From Benincasa hispida (taxonomy: Eukaryota; Streptophyta; Magnoliopsida; Cucurbitales; Cucurbitaceae), in the NCBI RefSeq assembly GCF_009727055.1, contig NC_052354.1, positions 1,875,342 to 1,939,341 on the forward strand: a DNA stretch of 64,000 bases, in the 5' to 3' direction. Below, in pieces: positions 34,008 through 45,444 of the stretch. How positions within the stretch are numbered: position 1 is the first letter of the stretch; each line of letters begins with the position of its first letter. The notes under the pieces are model-generated. The model had not been told where the DNA came from. It made no database searches and saw only the letters and a program-made list of their open reading frames with translations. The translations under genes and the position numbers were made by a program.

Positions 34008-34412
34008 GAATTTTAAGATGAAGTGAAGCCGCCGCACCATAGTATTTTGGAGATGAAACAAAAGTCATCGCACTAGCATTTTGGAGATGAAGCGAAGCCA
34101 CCCCACCGGCATTTTGGAAAGGGAGCGAAGCTGCCGCGTCAGAATTTTGGAGTGGAGCGAAAGCGTCGCACCGGATTTTGGAGATGGAGAATAGTTGGAG
34201 AAGGAGCGAAGCCGCCGTACTGAGATTTTGGAGATGGAGTGAAGCTGGAAGAGGAAATGATGCCGCCGCACCGACATTTTGGAGAGGGGGTGAAGCCGCC
34301 GCTCTGACATTTTGGAGAGGGAGCGAAGCCATCACACCAACATTTTGGAGAGGGATCGAAGCAACCGCACCAACATTTTGGAGAGGGAGCGAAGCCACTG
34401 CACCAAACTTGA
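34008..34412. repeat. 33-bp (11-codon) minisatellite
   Basis: About 12 diverged units of GAGGGAGCGAAGCCRCCGCA + CCAACATTTTGGA. Because 33 is a multiple of three, long frames are open on both strands (an FWRGSEA repeat on plus, SPSPKCWCGGF on minus); these are array translations, not genes. It replaces the lost end of the preceding LTR and abuts a copia fragment. Confidence 0.85.
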
Positions 34413-34479
34413 GCTTTAAGAGGAAGCAGCGAAGCCACACTAAGCTTGAACTTCGAAGAGGAAGCAACAAAGCCTCCAA

Positions 34480-34960
34480 AGTTAAGGAAGCTTACAGGAT
34501 ACACGGACTTTGATTTTTATACTAATAAGAATTCTAGAAAACCCACATCAGGATCAGTGTTCACTCTTAACGGAGGGGCAGTAGTCTCGAACTGGAAGAG
34601 CACCAAGCAAAGGTACATTGTTGACTTCACTATGAAGGCTGAGTATATAGTTGCTTATGAAGCTATTAATAAAACTGTGTGGCTCAGAAAATTTCTAATT
34701 GGTCTGGAAATGGTTCTAAACATGTCTAAGCCCATCACCCTTTATGGTGATAATAGTGGTGTTGTGGCTAATTTTCAATAGCCTATGAGTCACAAACGCA
34801 GAAAGCACATAGAGCGGAAGTATCATCTTATTCGGGAGATTGTGAATTGAGGGGACATGATCGTCATGCAGATAGCTTCGACGAACAACGTTGTTGATCC
34901 ATTTACAAAGACCCTCACGGCTAAGGTGTTTGAGGGTCACCTATAGAGTATGGATCTACG
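34480..34960 (+). pseudogene. Ty1-copia RNase H domain fragment
   Basis: Starts at GYTDFDFYTNKNSRKPTSGS and continues VFTLNGGAVVSNWKSTKQRY, FTMKAEYIVAYEAINKTVWL, ITLYGDNSGVVANF. It then passes in-frame stops while keeping HIERKYHLIREIV, NNVVDPFTKTLTAKVFEGHL and LRDMPHL, the usual copia C-terminus. Stops occur after NFQ, after REIVN and after EGHL. The YCDNSGA motif has become YGDNSGV. Everything upstream (gag, protease, integrase, RT) is absent. A 3' LTR follows at 35,084. Confidence 0.88.
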
Positions 34961-35083
34961 GGACATGCCACATCTAGTCTAGGGCAAGTGGAAGATTTTG
35001 TACTGGGTGCATTTTATGCCTTAGTTTCTTGTTTTGTGACTTTTATATTGTACACCTCACTAGCTTTAGGACAAGTGGGAGAT
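34961..35083 (+). mobile_element. Copia 3' untranslated tail and polypurine tract
   Basis: Short non-coding link from the RNase H stop to AGGACAAGTGGGAGAT, the polypurine tract directly before the LTR start TGTTAGGG at 35,084. Confidence 0.8.
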
Positions 35084-37031
35084 TGTTAGGGTTGATGCCC
35101 AAAATCTCGTGGGTTCTGTAGTTTGTAATTGTAATGTACAAATAATTTATTTATTTAATAAAACCTGAGGCATTTTATTCTACATTTAGTAATATTAACC
35201 CACAAACCAATAAAATAATATCCAAGGTTATCTTCTGTAGCTTAAACATGTTTGTAAAGACATACAGGTGGATTTTGTTTAAGTGATAACCTAAATGGTT
35301 TGTAGTAGATGGATAAGGTTAGACACCTTATCCTGGTGACACTACGAATACGGCTCGCTTTGTAGATATTACAATTGTTGTAAAGTGCTAGAAATGATCT
35401 GATCCCAATCATTCATGTAGAGACATGTGAGCAAGATATTCTATATAAAGGAGTTTGTATAAGACCAGACTACGAAATGAATAGTCTCATTATATAATAC
35501 CATTAATAGTAGAGACTTACATTTCACCAAGATGACATAGGTGACATGACCTGAATCCTGAGTGAGTTGTGAACTTCTGCCTATGAAGGAAATCCTTTGA
35601 TTTGTATGGGTGAGAGTGGTCAGATCGCTGCTCAATAAGCCTACTATTTTGGGGATTGGTCTTATTGAGGAGTTGGGAATATAGCTAAATAAGATGGAAT
35701 TCACTCATTCCCTAACGTCGGGGTAAGTAGATAAATTGCTCCCTTAAGGGCTGATTCTGAGGCTTGAACAATGTGGCGCTACACCCTCTCTTGGCTCGAG
35801 AAGGGTTTGGTCATAGTTGGACTATAACTCATTATTCATTAAAGGGATCAGTAGTACTTAAGGAGTTAGATGTAACTATAGGGACAAAACGGTAATTTTT
35901 AGACCAGCTGTATTTACGAGCAATTTGTGAAGGGTCAGCACACTATTCATTGGTTATATCCAATGGACACAGAAATATGTCTGTAGTGCGAAGAGTGCAG
36001 CTATCGATTTTTAGTGGAGTGACCAGCAGTTAATGGATGTTGGATAATTTAATTAAAGAAGTTTAATTAATTGTTCAAGTACCATTGGAGCTTCAATCTA
36101 CAGGTCCATAAGGTCTCCTCTATAGCTCAATTAGGATTATTGAGAATTAATTTTGGATTAATTTGAATTTTTCAAATTAATTCAGGGTATTAATTATATA
36201 TGATATAATTAATTTAAATTAATTATATGTGATATAATTAGAATAATGTATTTGATATATTATAATATAAAATTTATTTTGAGAGAAATCAAATATTTGA
36301 ATACGATTCAAATACAAATTATATGGATGAGATTCATATAATTAAATTTAGTATAAATGTGATTTATATTAAATGTCATGCATTATTGAGAGAAATACAA
36401 ACTATAGTTCTATATTATATTTGATATAACATATAGTTTATAATGTACTATATGATAAGGTGGTTATTATATATATATATATATATTAAACAATTTATTA
36501 AATAATTTTTTATTTTATAAAATTAATTTGGGAGGGAGTTGTAACTTCCTTCTCGTTCTTTCTCTCATTGGCAGTACGTGTAGGGAGTGGTTGGTTTATT
36601 CTCATCTTCATCTTCTTCATGAGACCGACAAAAAAGTGTATCTCTCTGGATGTTGACGATCTCCTTGTAAAATTTTACCTTTCTCAAAATTTTCCTCCCT
36701 CTCTCAAAACCATAGTAGAGCCCATACCTCCTGCCAATTCTCTACCCAAAGGAGAATACATAAGGTTCTATTGTGGTGGTGTCCTTTTGGTATTGTTGTA
36801 TATTTTGGAGATTGAGATGCAAAGAGAAGGGTACCTGACCGGATCGAGGAAGATTTACGCGAAGAAGTTGTTCTTCAAAGGTATGTATCTTCTTTCCCTA
36901 ATCCTTCATGAATAGCATGTTGTAACTTATTGTTAGAATGCATGACTTAGGTTTCTCTGTATTTTAATTTACCGTGAAAATTGGGAATTGGGACCAATCT
37001 CGCTTCCGTAATGGACCTCACGGTTTCTTCA
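35084..37031 (+). mobile_element. Copia 3' LTR (1.95 kb)
   Basis: Begins TGTTAGGGTTGATGCCCAAA and ends ACGGTTTCTTCA. It is related to the LTRs at 6,385-8,579 and 8,768-9,717 (same phrases around a GTGAGAGTGGTCAGAT and CACTGATCCCTTTAA-type block). A (TA)n run is at 36,470-36,488. The ORF at 36,568-36,915 lies in U5-like sequence and has no known domain. Confidence 0.85.
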
Positions 37032-37032
37032 G

Positions 37033-37628
37033 TGATGTGGTTCGATCTCTAGTACTTGATCATCTAATTTTCTCTTAGTTGAATGTATACGTTTGACTTG
37101 AAGAAGCAAAGTGTGTGATGTTCTTGAAGTCGAAGTCTTGGAAGAGTCTTTATATCTTCAAGAGACTTGTGTCTTCAAGGAGTGTGCAGCTTTAGAAGCC
37201 TAGGAGTCTTCTAATTGTGGGGAGAATTCTCTCTGAGCTCTCTGGAATATAGAAGTAGTTGACCCACACAAATGAATAGAACTTCTCTATTTATAGAGTT
37301 CTCAAGTGGGCTTTGTGGGCTTAGGCTTGGTCGGTCTATACGCATCGATCCATGGGCTCCTTGGGTCCAATTAGTTAGATTTTGGCCTAATTTGACATTT
37401 GGGTCAAATTTAACCTATTTTTGGGCTTAGTTGGACTTTAACCCAAATAATAATATCAACTTGGACCAAATTAATTTTATCTGATTCAATCGTCATGATG
37501 ATAACACGTGGCGTCATAGGAATTTATCTTCAACTTCAATTGGTCTAAATTTGATGATTTGGAATTTCATCATTAATTTAGTGAATGACGTGGCAATTTG
37601 TGATTGGTCCAAAATTTCTCCTTCAACA
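37033..37628 (-). mobile_element. Solo copia-type LTR
   Basis: On the minus strand it starts TGTTGAAGGAGAAATTTTGG at 37,628 and ends CCACATCA at 37,033 (TG..CA). It includes a TATA-like CTCTATAAATAG around 37,285-37,300. No PBS or polypurine tract flanks it, hence solo. No clear target duplication is seen; the left edge abuts the preceding LTR within one base. Confidence 0.65.
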
Positions 37629-38446
37629 GTGTCATTTTATAATATCAACATGTCGACTGAAATTTAATACTATGGGTGGAACATGAAAATATTTATCTTT
37701 ATTTACTGTATATCAAACTAAAAATTCTTAAAAAAGAAAACAAAAATTTACTACATTGAATTATAGTCAAAAGTTTTGGAATATTAAAAAGTATTCCAAT
37801 GCTTTCCTTTCCTACAACTATATAAGATCTCTCTCGCACATTTTCTACAATATTGATTAAAATTACAAGTTGGCCTAAATAATAAATATGTTAAATTATA
37901 AATTTGGTTGAAGAAAGTTGGAATTTGATCCTTATATTTTATATATAATTATAACTTAGTCTCTATAGTTTGTAATTATGAAGATTTGTGTGAGCATCAT
38001 ACTTGATTCTTGAGTTTTTTATACTAATCGACAGAGCAATAATTCAGTCGCCCATGAATCAGCTTGTTATAATTCTCACCTATTCTTCTTAGAATTGGTT
38101 GGAGGATCATCCACCTTGATGATGTCTAAATTAGTACTAGAAGTGACCTAATTCAACTAAGCATAAAATGAAATAAACTTGGATCTCCTTCGAAGATTAC
38201 TTACCTCTCCCTTTTAGAATGATTGAATAGGACTATTTATAAATCAGTTATCTGACACATCCCTACGATTGCGTGTGACATCAGGGGTTTCAGAGATGTT
38301 TCTGGAACTAGAGGTTGCAGAGTGTTAGTCGACCTTGACTTGTCTATTTATGATTGGTATATATTAATCGGCTCAATTGATTGGACCAAACTTTGAGGCA
38401 CTGACATTTCCCTTTTAGGAAGCACACTCCCCTATGTCATTTCCCA
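37629..38446. other. AT-rich spacer, no gene seen
   Basis: Nothing coding or repetitive is recognisable beyond simple AT-rich sequence. Confidence 0.45.
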
Positions 38447-38451
38447 ATACC

Positions 38452-38597
38452 TATGGAAACAATATTTGACGGAATAATTTCTATATATTGATTTGAGATT
38501 TACATAGAAAATTTATACCAAAGGATGATAACCGGTTTCCTAATATATAGCCTAAATATATGTAGAATACATAAATTAAGGCATAAATATGACAACA
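38452..38597 (-). repeat. 146-bp 3' LTR
   Basis: Near-identical to 44,588-44,733 with a handful of substitutions. Its right side is followed by CCCTCCCTC, the complement of the polypurine tract, then CAAACTCAAGTTGG. Confidence 0.88.
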
Positions 38598-38689
38598 CCC
38601 TCCCTCAAACTCAAGTTGGTCAACTTGAGTTTGTGAGGCGATCAACTGAAGTTGATACGAAAAGTAAAGAAAATTTTGTTCGAATATAC

Positions 38690-40680
38690 AAGCATGCAAC
38701 GGAAGCAAACAGAATTAACAAGCACTCTAATTACATTTAATTTGAGTTCTATAAGCATGCTTGAATAGAAATTTAAGAAGAGGGTTTCTTAACAATATAC
38801 CTTTCCGATTGTAAGTTGCTCTTCACGTGAATTTAGCTCCAATTCTTTAGTGAACCACCAGGAGATCTTCTCTACTATTCTCAACCTTGAATTTGAGCGG
38901 TGGAACTCAGATTGGAGTAAATTTTTTAAAGAAAAACTAGGTTTAAAGGTGATAAAAAAATTTCTGCAGAAACTCATTTCCAACGGTTGGTCAGTCTCTT
39001 CATCAGCCAAATTGGAGTGTTTTATCACTTCTCTTCATGCAAACACCTCAGAACATGGACAATGTCAGCTCTAAGTTTGATGAATAAGTGGGATTTGTGT
39101 GTGAATTTGGGAGGAACACCTCCTACTTGGTGTTTTGTGGGAAATTCCCACTAAACCAAAGTTTCCAATTTATGTTATTTAAATCAATTTTAATTAATTC
39201 TAAAATTAACTAAAATCTACTTTAATTAATTCATAATTAATTAAATTTAAAAAAATAAAATTCAATTTCTCAATTTGAATTGAAATTGAAAATTAATTTG
39301 ATTTTAATTAATTAAACATATTTAATTAATTAAATAATAATTTGATATCAAATATTAAATTAATCACATGCTTAATTTTAAACATGAATCCTATTCATAT
39401 AATTAATATTTAAATCAATATTTAAATATTATAAACTCTCCAATTTTGTTTAATTTTACCCAATTAAACATTAATTTAGTTATATCGAATATAATTATAC
39501 AAACCCTAATTTGAATTTGAACTTATACAAAATCAAACCCTAATCTCAATTTGAACAATTCAAATTGATATCATTCAAAATTCACTCAATTTATCAATTA
39601 AAGATGTTCAAGTTTTACGATCTATGTTCATGTTTTACGAGCTAGTAGAGGGACCTTATGGACCTACAGATCATGAGCTCCAAAAGATTAATTGGCTAAA
39701 ACTCTTTAGATCAAATTAATCAGTATTTGTTAACTATCGAATCATACCACTATAGCTCGATAGCTGCACTCTTCTTACTGTAGATGTATTTGTGTCCACT
39801 TGATTTAACCACAATTAGTAAGTCGACCCTTCACAGGTTGTTCGTAATAACGGTTAGGTCAATACACTGTTTTACCCTCGATAATACGTCTTGCTTCTTA
39901 AGTTCCACTGATCCTCTAATGTATAATTGGTTCATGATCTAATCACTAAACCAGATCCCTTTCGAGCCAATGAGAGGGTGGGGTCCCTTGTTCAAGACTT
40001 GGATTCAATACTTAAGAGAACACCTTTCTTCTATCCCTAAAATGGGTAGGCGTGAATTCCTTATTGCACCCTATGTCTCCAGCTATCTACCCCGTCTTAT
40101 CCCTAAAATAGGAGGCATATTGAGTCGGCGCTATTAAGCAAACCCTCACCTATGCAAATCTAAGGAAAATTTCAAATAAATAGGAGTTCATAGTTAGTTC
40201 AAGATTAAGATCGGGTTACCTAGGTCATCTAAGCGAAATAGTCAGTCTTAAACAGTAAACAGCGTTAGAATGTAAGAGTTTCTTATTTCTTGGTCCCATC
40301 TTATGCAAACTCATTGCATAGGACGCCCCCACTTCTGATGTTAATACATGAACGAATCAGGATCACTTCATTTGTAGCACCTTTACAACAACTTGTAACA
40401 ACTATAGAGTGGGCCGTATCCAATTGTTACCAGATAAGACACCCAACCGTATTCGTATACTATAGATCAATTTGACTATTTACTCGAACCTGATCCACTT
40501 TTATGTCTCCACATAAAGTTCAAGTATTCATATAATAGCCATGGATCTTAGTTTATTGGATTTAGACTATATAAGTGCAATTTATAGATTCAATAACAAC
40601 TTTCTTGAAGTAATGTCGAATAACTTCTTTATTGATAATAGAATATTTTTAACTCTACAAACTGTAATTTTTAGGACATA
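38690..40680 (-). mobile_element. Copia LTR remnant (family of 54,826 and 61,348)
   Basis: Shares with 61,380-63,020 the ordered phrases CACTCTAATTAC..TTTAATTTGAG, TCTTCTCTA.TATTCTCA, the AT-rich TTAATTAA region, GAGGGACCTTATGGACCTA, GATCATGAGCTCCAA and GCCGTATCC. The right end TTTTTAGGACATA corresponds to the family's LTR start and is cut by the gypsy LTR at 40,681. No interior is attached. Confidence 0.75.
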
Positions 40681-42875
40681 TGTGAAACCCGGATTTCAAT
40701 TTCCCTACTTAAGTAATTAAGGAAATTGACTAAGTGTAAGTTAAATCCTATGTTGAAGAGAAGGAAAAATTTCTTAGTGTTTGAAGAGATTTTCCTTGAG
40801 TGGCTTTGAGTTAAGCCTTACCTAGTGAAAATTTGGCTAAGTATAAAGTCAAAAGAAACCATGCGTGCAGTTTATAAAGTTTGCCCAATTGTTGGCATGA
40901 TAAGGGACGCATATTGGCCGAAGTGTTGGCAAAGAGGCACTGCTCAAAGGTTGCTCATGCGTTGAGGCTGCGTGAATGAGAGTGAGAGGGCTAGACAATG
41001 AGCGCAAGGCATTGGGCGTTGAAGTGTTGTGTGCGCGGGCAATCGTGTAGTTATAGGCGGCGCTAAGTGATGTGCTAGACGATCGTGTAGCTACGTGCGG
41101 CGTTAAACGATGCGCAGTGATGCGCTAGACAATAGCACTACACGATAGGGGATGGCATTACACGACCAATATAAGCACTAGACGATAAGCGTAGAAGCTA
41201 GACGATAGCACTAGATGATAACGCTAAACGATGAGTTTAAACGCTAGACGGTGCATTAGGCGTGGGCACTGGGCGATAGATGCAAGTGCTACACGATCGC
41301 TCTATATGATGAGCGTGAGCGCTACACGATAGGCAAAACGCTAGACGATAGGCGTTGCACGATAGATGCAGACACTAGACAATGGTGCTACACGATAAGC
41401 AGACGCACTAGATGATAGGCATGATGTGCTAGACTATGAGGTCAACGCTACACAATAAGCGACAGCAAGAGGTACACGATGAACGACAGCGATATCGTTA
41501 ACAACGAGAGATACGCGATGGTGAGATCATTAGCAACGAGAGATTACTAAACGATAAGCTATGCGATAGGCTATATGCTGAACGATGAGCGAAAGTGAGA
41601 TCGTTGGGTGATCAGCGATAGTGAGAGATCACTAAACAATAGAGCTATGCGATGAGGCATAAGTGTTATACGATGGACAGGCGTTACATGATGAGTGACA
41701 GTGAGATCGTTGGGTAAAGAGTGACAGCGAGAGTTTACTAAACGATAAGTCATGCGGCAACACCAGAGCTATGCGATGTACTACAAGCCAAGGATATCTG
41801 AGAGCTGTGGGCTAAAAAGATTAATCGGACATATGGCAATCAAAGGGAATGCCTGAAGACCATGCAATTTGAGCTAGGAAAAGAAGAAGACATGCTAACC
41901 GATTAGGTTAAGTTGGAAGAAGAAGAAGCGGACACTTCAAGCTAGTGGTAACAAGGTTGAGCATTGGCAACCTGAAAAGGGAATGCCTGGGCATGCTACA
42001 AGTGGAGGTGTCAAGATAAGGTGAAGGATGAATGCCTCTAAATAGGGCAAGGGGCTTCACTTCAGTTTAGTTAAATAATTTTCATTCTGAGAGATCACCT
42101 ATGAGGAGTAGTTGAGAGTAATTAAGGGGAATCCATGCGTCAAACGGAGGAAAAGCACGCTGATCCAAGCGATGATCAAAGCAGAGACACTGGGCGGTGC
42201 AGACTGTACGGACAGACGATAGTGCCAAGTTCAAACGAGGAATTATTCCAAATTACTCATGCAAATCAGGTGATTCTTGAACCAAAAGCTTTTAAATTGA
42301 ATGTAGTTTTAGTATGAGAGCGCTATGAGAAAATTCAAAGGTAAGGCTATCAAATTTAAGGAAAACTGAGAGGTGCTCAGTAGTAAGGAGACAACTGAGC
42401 CAAGTAGAGAAAACTTGAAACTTCAAACTCTCAAGAGGGAATCTCAAAGCCAAACTTTAAGGTAAGTTAGTTAGGACATTTCTAAACATTTTTGTAGAAG
42501 GAAATGTCTTGGGATATGGTTCAGAATGATGAGTAATCTAAGCTTGAAATTGAATCTAATAGGATTCAATAGAAGGCCAAGGGAAACCGAGTGAACTAGG
42601 AAAGAAGAACAATCCCAACAAATCACTGTAAGTAATTTCTTATTTTAGTCTTTTAGCATGTTATGAATTAATATGCTATTGTTATGAATGAATGCTTGTT
42701 ATCATGAGGTGAGCATGGGATTGGGATAGTTAGGGGGTTAACGAACCTAGCTCCTGAGCCCAAGATGGAGTTTCACAGGATGGTCAGGGGATTGAGAAGT
42801 CTAGTTCCTGAGCCTGTGGGAGGAACCTCGTATGGGATGGTCAGAGGGCCGATGGGCCTAGCTTCTGAGCCCACT
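40681..42875 (+). mobile_element. Gypsy LTR fragment, 3' end missing
   Basis: Starts TGTGAAACCCGGATTTCA and stays collinear with the LTRs at 20,084 and 29,407. The ACGAT array spans 41,030-41,780, the CTAAATAGGGC TATA-like site is near 42,038, and GGATGGTCAGAGGGCCGATG is at 42,836. Homology ends about 42,875, before the CACTCACT block. No PBS follows. ORFs inside carry no domain. Confidence 0.8.
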
Positions 42876-42889
42876 AAGAATAGCGGAGG

Positions 42890-43275
42890 AACGCATAGAA
42901 ATTACAACTTTGCTTAGGAAACCAGTTTACAAGTCTTTAAGCTATGTTTTACAATAGTAGCCCCATCCCAACTTCAAACTTTATTCTAATAATTATTCTA
43001 TCATGTGGCAGACCTCGACCACTTCCTGCAACCTGGACTCTTCTGCTACCTGCAAGGAAAACATGAAAATACAACATGAGCTTTTAAAGCCCAATGAGTG
43101 GAATCATAATTCTATAAGTTTATTTCAACTTGTAACACCATAAGATGAGGTTATTACACAAACTTCCATCTTGAATGAAGCTTTTCACAGACCTACCTAC
43201 ACACATAGTAGATAGTTAACATTTCACATCTATAAATATTCATAAACTTATATGCACATAATTCTTCCTCTCACA
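42890..43275 (-). mobile_element. Inverted gypsy LTR 3'-region fragment
   Basis: Reverse complement of the part missing from the adjacent LTR: CCCAATGAGTGGAATCATAA, AACTTGTAACACCATAAGAT, ACCTACCTACACACATAGTA and AGATAGTTAACA match 22,180-22,390 read backwards. The two pieces therefore meet head to tail in opposite orientation. Confidence 0.75.
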
Positions 43276-44575
43276 AACTCCTTAATCAAGTCAGGACAGA
43301 TCTGGGTTGGAGAAAGACCCACGAAGAACTAAAATATAGAGAACTTTTGGGTTGGAGAGAGATCCTCAGAGAGAGATCTAAAACAGAACCCACGAACTAT
43401 AAATTTGAAATCGGAATAGAGACACTAAAAAACATAAACATAACATAACAATTAGGCTAACTGAATCAGACTAGGCTGACTGAACCGACCAAACTAGATC
43501 GACTAGTGAACCAAAATTGAATCGAACCGATCTTATTTAAAACACTGAACTAGGTCACAAAAACCATCTCTCTTCTTCGTAGTTTTAGAGATGAGGAAGG
43601 GCGATAGCAGAATTGGGCAATAAAGCTGTAGAGTGAGACATTGAAGGATCTATTTTTGTAGCAAACCTAAGCGAGCATCGCGAATTGAGGCAGGGGCGAC
43701 GAGTGGTAGCTGGAACGACACTATAACAGATCTGGTCGACGGACGAACACAAGTTATAAATCTAGAAGCTGGTGAGACATCAAACTGATAGAGATTAGGT
43801 GCGAACGAGGTTGAGTTGGGTTGGTACATGGATGACAGAAGACTCATGCTCAAATCTATGGTGGTTCGCCACGAGTGGTCAGAACAACAATAGATGAGGA
43901 TCTGAACTGAGTTGGATCTAGAAGAGTAGTAACGATGGACGACAGAATTTGGAAGTTGATCGACGATGGATTCACAAGTTGAGTGATGGTGTATTCATGG
44001 TGGATCATAGATCTGAGATGGGTTGACAGATGACGAAGATTGGACAGATTCCAGAGTTGAGCGACGAGATGTGGATCTGAGGACAGAGAATGGCGGATTC
44101 GTGTTGAGCGGTAGTGTAGGCTAAACAGGGCGGCGAAGTTGGTACTGGAGAGGGGATAGGCACTTAGATCTTAACGAAGCAGATTTGGTGCAGGATCTGA
44201 GACAATCGGATCTGAGGGTCTAAGTTTGAGGCATAACTACGCAGATCGAGGTAGGGATAGTGGCAAATCTTAGTGAGGCAGCATGGCTTGGACGGAACCA
44301 GTAGGGATCTGGGTAGTGGGTCGGATCTGGACAGTGAAGTGGAGTCGAATCTGGACGTCGAAGGGTTTGTTTTGTGGCAGATCCGATGATGGCAAGGGGG
44401 ATTCGACGACGACAGAGGTAGAGACGTGTGGCTAGATGGAACAATGGCTTAACAGAAGCAAAGTAGAAACAAACATGGGCTACTAATTGGAGATGGATCT
44501 GCCTCCATTGACGGTGGATCAATGGAGGTAGAGATCGGACAGAGGCAGCTAAAAATTATAAACCCTAGAACTTGG
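43276..44575 (-). mobile_element. Leader of the 146-bp-LTR element
   Basis: Non-coding sequence next to the PBS. On the plus strand it is rich in GGATCTGA, GACGATGGATTC and similar words (43,560-44,560). A 100-codon minus-strand ORF (44,522-44,220) starts 54 bp inside the PBS but shows no gag motif. Confidence 0.5.
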
Positions 44576-44587
44576 GCTCTGATACCA
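44576..44587 (-). other. Primer-binding site (initiator Met tRNA)
   Basis: Minus strand TGGTATCAGAGC, directly adjacent to the LTR end CCATA with no spacer. Confidence 0.88.
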
Positions 44588-44733
44588 TATGGAAACAATA
44601 TTTGACTGAATAATTTCTATGTATTGATTTGAGATTTACTTAGAAAATTTATACCAAATGATGATAACTAATTTCCTAATCTTTAGCCTAAATATATGTA
44701 GAATACATAAATTAAGGCATAAATATGACAACA
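44588..44733 (-). repeat. 146-bp 5' LTR
   Basis: The partner of 38,452-38,597, flanked on the left by the PBS and on the right by the target duplication ATACC. Confidence 0.88.
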
Positions 44734-44738
44734 ATACC

Positions 44739-45261
44739 CTTTGTGATTAGACCCACCCATGGACTTTGGGTCATTTCTTTGGGCAACCTTTAACAATTAT
44801 TAATAATTAAATAATTTTAAATGGGATAATTGCTATGGGTGACACTTTTAGGATTAATAATGAAGTGTATAATAACATCTTTAGAAAATTGCAATCCATC
44901 AGTGATAGTTTCTATCGCTGATAGACTTCTATTAGTGATACACTTGTTATTAGCAATATGGTTTAACTCTTATAGACCATGAAAGCTGGATCTAAATTTT
45001 CCTATATTTGCATGTTTTTTTTTTACATTGTCTTATATTGGTAACGGTCCCTTTTAAATAACTTCAAATTCTAAAAGTTTTGTAGCCTATATATTCTACC
45101 TTTATAAAAATGAAAGGGTTTCTTCTAAAAAAAATTTATTATCAACTTGAGCTCCATTTTTCTCAAGTCTTAGTTGCTCTCATTTTCTCTTTATTTTCAA
45201 TTTTAAAATGCAACTAAAAATGCTGCATAACGCCTATTTTGAGTAACTACATGTCATATTT
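44739..45261. other. Spacer, no gene seen
   Basis: Contains a TCTATCGCTGATAGACTTCT word pair at 44,915-44,935, as at 8,580-8,767. Nothing else is supported. Confidence 0.4.
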
Positions 45262-45375
45262 AGGGGGTGTTTGGCTCACCAACATGAGTTGAGTTGAGCT
45301 GGTATAATATACAAACTCATTGTTTGGCCCATGTTGGTGGAGTTGAGTTGGTATATTTTACCAACTCAACCAAGT
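45262..45375. mobile_element. MITE-like terminus
   Basis: TTTAGGGGGTGTTTGGCTCA followed by CCAACATGAGTTGAGTTGAG and a second, diverged TGTTTGGCCCATGTTGGTGG 55 bp on. GGGGGTGTTTGG is a common PIF/Harbinger-type end. A matching inverted terminus was not found before 46,632, so only one end is supported. Confidence 0.45.
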
Positions 45376-45444
45376 CACTCCAACTCTCCCTTCTTCCCAT
45401 GTTTTCAATGGCTCTACCAATCGGCCACTGTCACACCCCAAGAA

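Larger units (their letters stand above)
38447..44738 (-). mobile_element. Copia-type element with 146-bp LTRs, target duplication ATACC, nested interior
   Basis: Target duplications ATACC are at 38,447-38,451 and 44,734-44,738. The 3' LTR is 38,452-38,597 and the 5' LTR 44,588-44,733, both 146 bp; on the minus strand each reads TGTTGTCATATTTATGCC.. to ..TTGTTTCCATA. The polypurine tract (minus GAGGGAGGG) begins at 38,598 and the PBS is at 44,576-44,587. The interior holds no gag-pol; it is filled by a copia LTR remnant, a gypsy LTR and an inverted gypsy LTR piece. Original leader sequence survives at 43,276-44,575. Confidence 0.88.

Noticed and set aside
34139..34513. Several overlapping ORFs on both strands
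   Set aside because: They arise because the 33-bp minisatellite unit is a multiple of three; no start context or domain.
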